7,108 bases of DNA, taken from positions 1 through 7,108 of the forward strand of contig JADZAO010000124.1 of NCBI GenBank assembly GCA_020852535.1. Reading direction: 5' to 3'. Under the pieces are notes generated by a model. The model had not been told where the DNA came from. It did no database searches and saw nothing but the letters and a program-made list of their open reading frames with translations. This DNA is from Paracoccaceae bacterium (GTDB lineage Bacteria; Pseudomonadota; Alphaproteobacteria; Rhodobacterales; Rhodobacteraceae). Positions 1 through 6,973 of this stretch are shown piece after piece. The translations under genes and the position numbers were made by a program. Every line of letters begins with the position of its first letter. The stretch's first letter is position 1.

Positions 1-714
1 GCGGCCCCCATCCACGGAGACCTTGAGCAGTCGCAACGCATGAAAACACTCGACGGCTTCCGTGACGGCTCATTGCACCTGTTAGTAGCCTCCGACGTTG
101 CCGCCCGCGGTCTCGACATTCCAGCCGTTTCCCACGTATTCAACTTCGACGTACCATCGCATCCCGAGGACTATGTCCACAGAATCGGTCGTACCGGACG
201 CGCCGGACGTTTGGGCAAAGCTATAACCATCGCGGTTCCAAACGATGATAAATATATCTCTGCTATCGAAAATCTCGTAAAAAAACCAATCCCGAAAGGA
301 GAACTGCCTGAAGGACTTGATTTTGCCTCTGCCGACAGCAGTGGTCCCGCCCACAACGGAAACCGCCGTGACGCTGGACGCAGCAAACGCGGAGAAGGCC
401 GCGACCGCGCGTCGCGTCAGGTCCATACTCACGGCAAAGAGGCATCGATGAACCCGATTACCACCATGGTGGAAGTCGTAGCAGAAGACGCACCCCACCG
501 TGAGTATAGCCCGCGGGAAGAACGCCGCTCCAACAACCGCGGCGAAGGCAGATCAGAAAACCACAACCGCAACGACCGCCTGCGCGAGGATCGTCGCGAT
601 CCGCCAGTCGTTGGCATGGGCGATCACGTACCTGACTTCATCCTGCGCAGCTTCAAGATAGCCCAACCAACAATAGACAATACCGAAGAAAAAAACGCCC
701 CCACTGAAGACTAA
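1..714 (+). CDS. DEAD-box ATP-dependent RNA helicase, RhlE-like (5' end missing)
   Basis: This is the C-terminal part of an ATP-dependent RNA helicase that remodels RNA duplexes in the cytoplasm, in families tied to ribosome assembly and mRNA decay. The frame is open from base 1, so the gene starts upstream of the window. The ATG at 40 is internal, because the codons before it encode the conserved IHGDLEQSQR stretch. Of 237 visible residues, roughly 1-90 form the second RecA-like domain, with motif V (SDVAARGLDIP, residues 31-41) and motif VI (HRIGRTGRAGR, residues 60-70). The motif VI arginines are the usual ATP-sensing and finger residues. Residues about 100-200 are a low-complexity, Arg/Asn/Gly/Glu-rich basic tail, likely disordered and RNA-binding. 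A hydrophobic patch near the end (VVGMGDHVPDFILRSF) breaks this pattern, followed by an acidic end. The stop is TAA at 712-714. DEAD-box helicase is certain; the RhlE assignment rests on the core and tail type and is less so, since the N-terminal domain is not visible. Confidence 0.93.
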   Translation, partial: AAPIHGDLEQSQRMKTLDGFRDGSLHLLVASDVAARGLDIPAVSHVFNFDVPSHPEDYVHRIGRTGRAGRLGKAITIAVPNDDKYISAIENLVKKPIPKGELPEGLDFASADSSGPAHNGNRRDAGRSKRGEGRDRASRQVHTHGKEASMNPITTMVEVVAEDAPHREYSPREERRSNNRGEGRSENHNRNDRLREDRRDPPVVGMGDHVPDFILRSFKIAQPTIDNTEEKNAPTED

Positions 715-732
715 AACTTCCGCCAGAAATGA

Positions 733-760
733 GAAAGGCCCTGCAACAGCAGGGCCTTTC
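733..760. terminator. Bidirectional hairpin terminator between convergent genes
   Basis: A perfect 12-bp inverted repeat (GAAAGGCCCTGC at 733-744 pairing with 749-760) encloses an AACA tetraloop. It lies 18 bases after the helicase stop and 19 bases before the end of the rnj stop codon on the other strand. The stem is GC-rich in its upper part and A/U-rich at its base, and each strand ends in a short T run (CCTTTC). Neither side has a long T tract, so it may work as a modest intrinsic terminator for both transcripts or as a 3'-end stabilising hairpin. The position between converging genes strongly supports a shared terminator. Confidence 0.85.
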
Positions 761-779
761 ATCATTCACACGCAGCGAT

Positions 780-2453
780 TCACTCGTCTGTCAGCTTTGA
801 GACGACCACCGTCACTTCCGGCTTTTTGCCGATCTCTTCAATACCGACATGCCGCACGATGCGCCGCAGCGCCTCTTCCAGTTTTTCATCGTCGTACAGC
901 AGCTTCTTGCCCACTCCGTTAAGGAATTTATTTAGCTCTTTCTCAAGCGCATCGACCAGCGGCAGACCACGCCCCTGCTCCGGCACGCCGAGCAATTCAA
1001 CCAAGGCGTCGCCCAGCATCTCATTGTCGTCGTCAAGAAGGAGCGTCACAGTCACATGACCATTCAGCGCCATGCGAATACGGTCCCTCACTATGCCATC
1101 CATCGCACCTATCAACACCAAGCCGTCCAGATACGTCCGACCCGTTTCGATATAATCCACCACTTTAGGTGTATCACCGGTGATATCGACCATCATACCG
1201 TTAGTAACAATATCCGATACTATCCCGCCCTCGGTCGCAATCCGCGCATGTTCGCGCAAGTGACGGTGGTCGCCATGCATCGGGATCAGCATCTTGGGCA
1301 GAAACAAGCGATGCACATGCTCAAGGTCAGGTCGGTTGGCATGGCCGGAAACATGGTATTTACCCCCGTTTTCGTCCATAACATCAACGCCCATCTGCGA
1401 AAAATTGTTGATAATCTTCAACACTTCCCGCTCATTTCCTGGAATGGTCTTAGACGAAAACAGAAACAAATCTCCCTTCTTCAGCTCCATACCCAAATAC
1501 TTGCCGCGCGATAACTGCGCCGTAGCTGCTCGCCGCTCACCCTGCGAACCGGTCACGATCAGCATCAGATTGCCACGCGGCACTGCCACTGCATCCTCGG
1601 GCGAAATAGTAGACGGAAAGTCGGTCAAGACCCCAGCCTCCTGCGCTACCGAAACCATCCGTTTCATCGCCCGCCCCATCAGACAAACGCTACGATCAGC
1701 AGCCCGCGCCGCCTCAGCAAGCGTTTTCAGTCGTGCGACGTTCGACGCGAAGGTAGTTGCCACCACGAGCCCATTATGCCCTTTAATCAGGTCACAAAGC
1801 GGTTCGCGGATCGTGGTTTCAGACTGTCCGGCATACAACGAAAACACATTAGTGCTGTCGCACATCAGCGCCTTTATAGGCTGTTCAGCCACGATCTCCG
1901 AAAACCGCGCATCGTCCCAGCCTTCACCCACGACAGGCGTATGATCCAGTTTAAAGTCGCCTGAATGCACCACCCGACCCGCGGGCGTATCGATCACCAG
2001 TGCTGCACTTTCAGGAATCGAATGGCTCACCGGCACAAACTGTACTTTAAACGGACCAACCTCAACAGTCTCCGGACGCGCTGCCACCACATTAATAGCA
2101 CTCGACGGATGCCCTTGCTCTTCCAATTTCAGTTTGCCCAGCATAGCAGTAAAACGCCGCGCATAGACAGGCACACGCAGCTTGGGCCAAAGATGGCCAA
2201 GCGCACCAATATGGTCTTCATGAGCATGGGTGATAAAGATCGCCTCCAGCTGGTTGAGGCGTGCTTCTAACCAGCTTGTATCGGGCAAGATTAGTTCAAT
2301 GCCCGGGGTCGAATCCATATCGGGAAAGGTAACACCCAAATCCACAAGGATCAGCCGCTCTTTGCCCGCAGGCCCGTAGCCATAAACGTAAGAGTTCATG
2401 CCGATCTCCCCGGCGCCGCCGAGTGGGAGATAGATCAGCCGGTTCACGCTCAT
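780..2453 (-). CDS. rnj: Ribonuclease J (metallo-beta-lactamase/beta-CASP RNase)
   Basis: RNase J is a zinc-dependent endoribonuclease and 5'-3' exoribonuclease that matures and degrades RNA in the cytoplasm. The 557-residue length is normal. The N-terminus carries the family stretch LPLGGAGEIGMN (residues 9-20). The metallo-beta-lactamase zinc motif HAHEDH is at 76-81, with further expected ligands His144 (PVSHSIPE) and Asp166 (HSGD). The beta-CASP domain (about 200-360) includes CDSTN, TTFASNVARL, TGSQGE and SSKTIPGNE. His371 (VSGHANRP) and His393 (PMHGDHRHLREH) close the active site, and residues from about 440 form the small C-terminal domain. All catalytic residues appear intact. The ATG at 2453 overlaps the coaX stop as ATGA, which implies translational coupling; an AAGGAA at 2470-2465 lies 10 bases further upstream. 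It is the last gene of the nuo-birA-coaX-rnj string and ends at TGA 780-782 before the shared hairpin. Alphaproteobacteria commonly carry RNase J alongside RNase E. Confidence 0.96.
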   Translation of the reverse strand: MSVNRLIYLPLGGAGEIGMNSYVYGYGPAGKERLILVDLGVTFPDMDSTPGIELILPDTSWLEARLNQLEAIFITHAHEDHIGALGHLWPKLRVPVYARRFTAMLGKLKLEEQGHPSSAINVVAARPETVEVGPFKVQFVPVSHSIPESAALVIDTPAGRVVHSGDFKLDHTPVVGEGWDDARFSEIVAEQPIKALMCDSTNVFSLYAGQSETTIREPLCDLIKGHNGLVVATTFASNVARLKTLAEAARAADRSVCLMGRAMKRMVSVAQEAGVLTDFPSTISPEDAVAVPRGNLMLIVTGSQGERRAATAQLSRGKYLGMELKKGDLFLFSSKTIPGNEREVLKIINNFSQMGVDVMDENGGKYHVSGHANRPDLEHVHRLFLPKMLIPMHGDHRHLREHARIATEGGIVSDIVTNGMMVDITGDTPKVVDYIETGRTYLDGLVLIGAMDGIVRDRIRMALNGHVTVTLLLDDDNEMLGDALVELLGVPEQGRGLPLVDALEKELNKFLNGVGKKLLYDDEKLEEALRRIVRHVGIEEIGKKPEVTVVVSKLTDE

Positions 2454-3228
2454 ACCGTTTCCAGTTCCTTGTTATAGCGGTTGATGAGAACCAGACCATA
2501 CATGGTCAAATCATCCTCGACGCTGTCAAATAACGCAGTATCTTGGGCAAACAGGGATGCGAGACCACCTGTCGCAATAACTCTCATCGGACGATCCCGC
2601 TCCTTACGCACTTCGCGCAAGATACCCTCAATTAGCCCAATATATCCCCAATATACACCCGATTGCATGCAAGCCACCGTATTCGTACCAATGACTCGAG
2701 CGGGCTTTGAGACATCCACGTACGGCAGAGAAGCCGTGGCCATATGCAGCGCCTCCAATGGCAAATTCACCCCCGGAGCGATTACCCCGCCAATATAGGC
2801 ACCATCGGTATCGACCACGTCGAAGGTGGTCGCCGTACCAAAGTCAATCACGATCAGATCGCCGCCATGTCGGTCATATGCAGCCACCGTATTAACTGAC
2901 GATCCGGCCCCACTGTCGTGCCTTGATCAACACGCGGCTCAATAGGTAAGACGCATTCTGGCCTGCCCACCACAAGCGGACAGCAATCAAAATAGCGGCT
3001 GCACAAAACACGCAGATTAAACACCACACGCGGTACAGTCGAGGAAATGATCGCCTCAGTCACATTGACCTCAGTCTTGGTCAGCATAAACAAGGAAGAG
3101 AGCCAGACAAAATACTCATCCGCCGTGCGCTTGTAATCGGTGGCGATGCGCCACGTCGCTATGAAGCGTGACCCCTCCCCAATCGAAAACACCGTATTTG
3201 TGTTACCGCAATCTATGGCCAGAAGCAT
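2450..3228 (-). pseudogene. coaX: Type III pantothenate kinase, frameshifted
   Basis: CoaX phosphorylates pantothenate with ATP, the first step of CoA synthesis. The gene is split between two frames. Frame A runs from ATG 3228 and carries the phosphate-binding start MLLAIDCGNTNT (Asp6), the SSTVPRV segment and the catalytic GPDR (residues 107-110, Asp109). It then goes out of frame and stops at TGA 2854-2856, giving about 124 residues. Frame B continues at once with VNTVAAYDRHGGD and the conserved DFGTATTFD, VIAPGVNL and ATGG motifs, ending at TGA 2450-2452. The family sequence reads GPDR-x-VNTVAA, so one base is missing in the codon after GPDR, at about 2897/2898. Restoring it gives 259 residues, a normal length. 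A GTG at 2887 that could start frame B is just an internal Val codon, and frame B alone would lack half the fold. A stop at 2929-2927 limits frame B upstream. No slippery heptamer is visible, so a real lesion or a sequence error is likelier than recoding. The upstream ATG at 3252 is rejected because the Shine-Dalgarno site fits 3228. Confidence 0.9.
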
Positions 3229-3233
3229 GCAAG

Positions 3234-3240
3234 CCCCCTT
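3234..3240 (-). promoter_or_regulatory. Shine-Dalgarno site of coaX
   Basis: AAGGGGG on the minus strand (3240-3234) lies 5 bases before the ATG at 3228 and overlaps the birA stop codon (3241-3239). It decides the coaX start in favour of 3228 over the in-frame ATG at 3252, which would add eight non-conserved residues before MLLAIDCGNTNT. Confidence 0.7.
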
Positions 3241-3997
3241 AGAAAAACACATCCGCCGCCGGAATAGCGATGATGCCTTGCGCTTGGCGCAGCATCAATG
3301 CCCCCGTGGCGTCGATGGTCTCAAAAACGCCATGGCGTTCCAGCGTGCTAGTGCGAGCGCGGATTACCTCGCCCAATCGCGCCGCATGTGCTAGCCACGC
3401 CTCGCGCAGCGGCCCGAACCCTTCAGCCACCAAAACTGCCTCCCATCGCGCAAAAGCAGGTGCTAGGGCATCTAAAAAAGCCTCAGGCGTCACGCGTGCC
3501 CCTGTCTCGGCCAACAACGACACGGGCGGCACGGCGCCCACCTCCACCGCCGAGACATCAGGTGCCCAAATCAAGTTTACTCCGATGCCGACGGCCAGAT
3601 ACGAAACACCCGGCCCTACCCCCACGCTTTCCAACAAAATCCCGGCGACCTTGCCACCATTCAGTAGAACGTCATTAGGCCATTTCAGCCGGAACGCATC
3701 AGACAGCCCCGTCACCGCCACAAAAACTTCTCGCAGCGCTAGAGCAGCAACAAAGGACCGCAGCGCTACGACATCAGCTCCTTCCTGTTGCTGCATCAAA
3801 AGTGTGCCGGAGAAGTTTCCGCGAGGGCTGGACCATTCTCGCCCTCGCCGTCCACGCCCTGCCGTTTGTTCTTCCGCCAAAATCCAGACAGGCCCAGTCG
3901 CGGACGGGGCCAATCTTTGTGCTTCAGAATTGGTGCTGTCGACCATAGGCATTAGCAACCGGCCCACACCGACTGGCCAGTCAGGCTTAACGGACAA
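3239..3997 (-). CDS. birA: Biotin--[acetyl-CoA-carboxylase] ligase, short form without DNA-binding domain
   Basis: BirA makes biotinyl-5'-AMP from biotin and ATP and transfers biotin to a lysine on carrier proteins such as AccB and other acyl-CoA carboxylase subunits. With the chosen start it has 252 residues. It opens directly into the catalytic domain: VDSTNSEA (19-26), the biotinyl-AMP loop GRGRRG (47-52), LKWPNDV (104-110) and NGGKVAGILLE (113-123), followed by the C-terminal SH3-like cap. The E. coli protein is longer because it has an N-terminal winged-helix domain. That domain is absent here, so this is probably a ligase only, not a biotin-operon repressor. The start is uncertain. No ATG lies before the conserved WPVGVGR; the nearest upstream start codon is TTG 3997, overlapping the end of nuoN by 11 bases, with a weak AGAAG upstream. 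Another TTG at 4012 would add five residues. GTG 3967 or the ATGs just before VDSTN would cut into the conserved region. The stop is TAA 3239-3241, with coaX starting 10 bases on. Confidence 0.93.
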   Translation of the reverse strand: MSVKPDWPVGVGRLLMPMVDSTNSEAQRLAPSATGPVWILAEEQTAGRGRRGREWSSPRGNFSGTLLMQQQEGADVVALRSFVAALALREVFVAVTGLSDAFRLKWPNDVLLNGGKVAGILLESVGVGPGVSYLAVGIGVNLIWAPDVSAVEVGAVPPVSLLAETGARVTPEAFLDALAPAFARWEAVLVAEGFGPLREAWLAHAARLGEVIRARTSTLERHGVFETIDATGALMLRQAQGIIAIPAADVFF

Positions 3998-5423
3998 GGG
4001 CTTCTGCCACAATCGATGCCATCGACGGGATACCGAACAGATTAACTATCCCCGACACCATAATCACGCAAACAGCAACCATGATCATCCATTGCGCAGG
4101 CGCCATACGACTTTCCAGCCCTTCGCTTTCCTTGCCAAAATACATAAAAAACACAATCCGCAGGTAGTAGAAGGCCCCGATGACAGAGGCCACTGCCCCC
4201 GCCAGCGCAAGCCATGTCATCCCCGCATCAACCGCCGCCTTGAGCACATAAAATTTTCCAAAAAATCCAACCATCGGCGGTACACCAGCAAGACTGAACA
4301 TCAGCACCAACACGGCCAGAGACTTTAGCGGTTCGGCTTTCGAAAGCATGTTCAAGCTAGCGATATCAGTGACAGGCCGACCGTCACGCCCCATAGACAG
4401 GATGAAGGCGAATGCGCCAATATTCATGGTGACATAGATTACCATGTAAACCAGCATTGCTGTGACACCCTCGGCTGTACCACTCGCCAGCCCCATCAGC
4501 GCAAAACCCATATGCGCGATAGAGGAATAAGCCATCATACGCTTAATGTCGCGCTGCCCAATCGCGGCGACCGCGCCAAGAAACATCGACAGGATGGACA
4601 GAGCTGCAAGCACCTGCGACCAGTCTTCAGGGATGCCGCCAAATGCATCATGCACCAAACGCGCCAGCAGACAAATCGCCGCCACCTTGGGCGCAGTAGC
4701 AAAGAATGCAGTCACCGGCGTAGGCGAGCCTTCATAAACGTCTGGAGTCCACATATGGAACGGAGCAGCCGAAACCTTAAAAGCCAAGCCAGCCAGCATA
4801 AATACCAGACCGAACAACAGACCCAACGGGGCACCATTCCCCAAGGTCAACAAAATACCCTCAAATTGCGTTGTCCCTGCAAAGCCGTAAACCAGCGAGG
4901 CACCGTAAAGCAACAAGCCCGACGACAATGCGCCTAGCACAAAATATTTCAGCCCGGCTTCCGTCGACTTAACGCTGTCGCGCTGTACCGAAGCCAGCAC
5001 GTAAAGCGCCAGAGATTGCAGTTCAAGTGCCATGTAAAGCGACATCAGATCGCTCGCAGAGACCATCACCATCATACCGATAACCGAAAGCACCATTAGC
5101 ACAGGATATTCAAAGCGCAGCAAATCACGCCGCACCATGTAATCTTGCCCGATGATCAACACGGCCGAAGCCGAAGACAAAATCGTCACCTTGGAAAAAC
5201 GAGCGAACGGATCGTCCACGAACAACCCGCCAAAAGCGGCGCGCTCACCCTCGCCGCCCAGCCCGATCCACAAGGCCAGCGCAAGAAACAGCCCGGCTGT
5301 TGCCCATGCAATCAACGATGCCACCTTATCCTTACCAATATAGACGCCAAACATCAGCGCCCCCATCGCAAAGAGGGCCAGCACCAGTTCAGGCAGGACG
5401 GTCGAAATATCTGCGAAAGTCAT
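3987..5423 (-). CDS. nuoN: NADH-quinone oxidoreductase subunit N
   Basis: NuoN is an inner-membrane antiporter-like subunit of respiratory complex I that helps pump protons during NADH:quinone electron transfer. The protein has 478 residues and is hydrophobic throughout, matching the family's 14 or so membrane helices. Residues known to be important in the E. coli protein have counterparts here: Glu134 (MALELQSLALYVL), Lys159 (GLKYFVLGALSSG), Lys216 (LAFKVSAAPFHMWTPDVYEG) and Lys246 (TAPKVAA). A later GVPPMVGFFGKF loop is also typical. I chose ATG 5423 over the longer frame from 5459, because the earlier start would run back into nuoM, add 12 polar non-family residues and lack a ribosome site, whereas 5423 has a good one. 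It follows nuoM by 10 bases and ends at TAA 3987-3989, overlapping the likely birA start. No lesion is seen. Confidence 0.96.
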   Translation of the reverse strand: MTFADISTVLPELVLALFAMGALMFGVYIGKDKVASLIAWATAGLFLALALWIGLGGEGERAAFGGLFVDDPFARFSKVTILSSASAVLIIGQDYMVRRDLLRFEYPVLMVLSVIGMMVMVSASDLMSLYMALELQSLALYVLASVQRDSVKSTEAGLKYFVLGALSSGLLLYGASLVYGFAGTTQFEGILLTLGNGAPLGLLFGLVFMLAGLAFKVSAAPFHMWTPDVYEGSPTPVTAFFATAPKVAAICLLARLVHDAFGGIPEDWSQVLAALSILSMFLGAVAAIGQRDIKRMMAYSSIAHMGFALMGLASGTAEGVTAMLVYMVIYVTMNIGAFAFILSMGRDGRPVTDIASLNMLSKAEPLKSLAVLVLMFSLAGVPPMVGFFGKFYVLKAAVDAGMTWLALAGAVASVIGAFYYLRIVFFMYFGKESEGLESRMAPAQWMIMVAVCVIMVSGIVNLFGIPSMASIVAEALVR

Positions 5424-5429
5424 CTCTCG

Positions 5430-5435
5430 TCCCTC
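5430..5435 (-). promoter_or_regulatory. Shine-Dalgarno site of nuoN
   Basis: GAGGGA on the minus strand (5435-5430) lies 6 bases before the ATG at 5423 and partly overlaps the nuoM stop TGA (5436-5434). It supports 5423 as the nuoN start and close nuoM-nuoN coupling. Confidence 0.7.
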
Positions 5436-6972
5436 AGTTCTGTACAAATTGCGTATCACCGACAGGCGACAGCGCGGCTTGATGGTCGGAGACCAACGCC
5501 GAAACGCTCGGCGCGATGATGTCGGTAACCAGCGACGGGTAGACGCCCAAGAGCAACGTCATCACGATCAGTGGGGCAAAGATAGCCCTCTCGCGGCGAG
5601 TCATATCAGTGATTAAGCGCAAACCATCTTTCAACAACTCACCCATCACAACACGGCGATAGAGCCACAGCGCATAAGCCGCTGACAAAATCACGCCCGT
5701 GGTTGCAACGGCGGCAACCCACGTATTTACTTGGAAAATTCCCATCAACGTCAGGAATTCTCCGATGAACCCGCTCGTACCCGGCAAGCCCACGTTGGCC
5801 ATGGTAAAAAACATAAAGACCAGCGCATAAGCAGGCATCCGATTGACCAAGCCACCATAGGCATCAATCTCACGGGTATGCATCCGGTCGTAAATCACAC
5901 CGACACACAAAAACAACGCGCCCGAGATGAATCCATGCGACAACATCTGGAAAATCGCACCATCAATCCCTTGCTGGTTCGCCGCAAAAATTCCCATCGT
6001 CACATAGCCCATGTGGGCAACCGACGAATAGGCAATCAACTTCTTCATGTCCGTCTGCGCCAACGCAACAAGCGAAGTATAAACGATCGCAATAGCCGAC
6101 ATCCAAAGCACCAACGGTGCCAGCAGGTCTGAAGCAACCGGGAACATCGGCAGGCTAAACCGCAGGAAGCCATAACCTCCCATCTTCAGCAAGATTGCCG
6201 CCAGCACCACCGACCCTGCGGTCGGCGCCTGCACGTGCGCATCCGGCAGCCACGTATGCACCGGCCACATCGGCATCTTCACCGCGAAGGACGCAAAAAA
6301 GGCAAAAAACAGAAGCGTCTGCAGCCCACCAACGATATGGAAACCCAAGATTACTATGTCGTCGAACGCAAAATTATGGGTTAAAAGTGACGGAATATCG
6401 GTCGTACCCGCATCCAGATACATCACGATCATAGCGACCAACATCAAGACCGACCCGAGGAAAGTATAAAGAAAAAACTTGAACGCAGCATAGCTACGTT
6501 CCTTGCCTCCCCAAATCCCGATGATCAAGAACATCGGAATCACACCCGCCTCGAAACATAGATAACACAGCACCATATCCAGGGCGCAGAAAACACCGAG
6601 CATCAGCGTTTCCAACACAAGGAAAGCGATCATATACTCTTTTACCCGCACCTCGACACTCCAGCAGGCAGCGATGGTGAGTGGCATAAGAAAAGTAGTG
6701 AGCATCACAAAGAGAACCGATATCCCATCCACGCCCATCTTGTACTTCAGACCAAGGATCCAAGCGTATTCCTCTACAAACTGAAAGCCTGTATTGGCTG
6801 AATCAAAACCCGCCAGCACAAATAGAGAGATCAAAAACGTGGCACTTGTCGCCATCAAGGCGAGCCATTTAGCATTGTGCTGCGCCGCGGGATCATCGCC
6901 GCGTAAAAACAGTGCAAGGATCGCCGCCGCGACAGCAGGAATAAAAGTAATGATCGACAGGAGGTTATCCAT
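5434..6972 (-). CDS. nuoM: NADH-quinone oxidoreductase subunit M
   Basis: NuoM is the central antiporter-like proton-pumping subunit in the membrane arm of complex I, between NuoL and NuoN. At 512 residues it is of usual length, and it is hydrophobic along its whole length. Counterparts of the E. coli proton-path residues are present: Glu141 (CFEAGVIPMF; E. coli Glu144), Lys232 (AVKMPMWPVHTWLPDAH; Lys234), Lys263 (LLKMGGYGF; Lys265) and Glu405 (GFIGEFL; Glu407). The AYSSVAHMG segment around His320 is also typical. The start is ATG 6972, one base after the nuoL stop, giving the expected N-terminus MDNLLSIITFIPAVAAA. A GGGGAGG at 6990-6984 inside the end of nuoL is its ribosome site, 11 bases from the ATG. 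The stop is TGA 5434-5436. No promoter is visible inside the gene string, so it is presumably transcribed from upstream of the window. Confidence 0.97.
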   Translation of the reverse strand: MDNLLSIITFIPAVAAAILALFLRGDDPAAQHNAKWLALMATSATFLISLFVLAGFDSANTGFQFVEEYAWILGLKYKMGVDGISVLFVMLTTFLMPLTIAACWSVEVRVKEYMIAFLVLETLMLGVFCALDMVLCYLCFEAGVIPMFLIIGIWGGKERSYAAFKFFLYTFLGSVLMLVAMIVMYLDAGTTDIPSLLTHNFAFDDIVILGFHIVGGLQTLLFFAFFASFAVKMPMWPVHTWLPDAHVQAPTAGSVVLAAILLKMGGYGFLRFSLPMFPVASDLLAPLVLWMSAIAIVYTSLVALAQTDMKKLIAYSSVAHMGYVTMGIFAANQQGIDGAIFQMLSHGFISGALFLCVGVIYDRMHTREIDAYGGLVNRMPAYALVFMFFTMANVGLPGTSGFIGEFLTLMGIFQVNTWVAAVATTGVILSAAYALWLYRRVVMGELLKDGLRLITDMTRRERAIFAPLIVMTLLLGVYPSLVTDIIAPSVSALVSDHQAALSPVGDTQFVQN

Positions 6973-6973
6973 A

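Noticed and set aside
82..498. Minus-strand open frame of 138 codons opposite the helicase
   Set aside because: It is antisense to the helicase core motifs, Val/Gly/Phe-rich and without any recognisable feature.
715..779. Small RNA or promoter in the only intergenic gap
   Set aside because: The 65 bases are accounted for by the shared hairpin and short flanks; no -35/-10 pair or second structure is visible.
1294..1944. Plus-strand open frame of 216 codons opposite rnj
   Set aside because: It is entirely antisense to the conserved beta-CASP region of RNase J, has low-complexity Ser/Arg-rich composition and no recognisable domain.
2450..2887. A separate small gene starting at GTG 2887
   Set aside because: Its first codon is the conserved Val of the CoaX NTVAAYD segment, and its sequence is exactly the C-terminal half of CoaX, so it is part of the broken gene and not an independent one.
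3270..4328. Plus-strand open frame of 352 codons opposite birA and nuoN
   Set aside because: It lies antisense to two well-recognised genes, has a Pro/Arg/Thr/His-rich composition typical of a shadow frame, shows no family motif, and has no ribosome site or neighbour in its favour.
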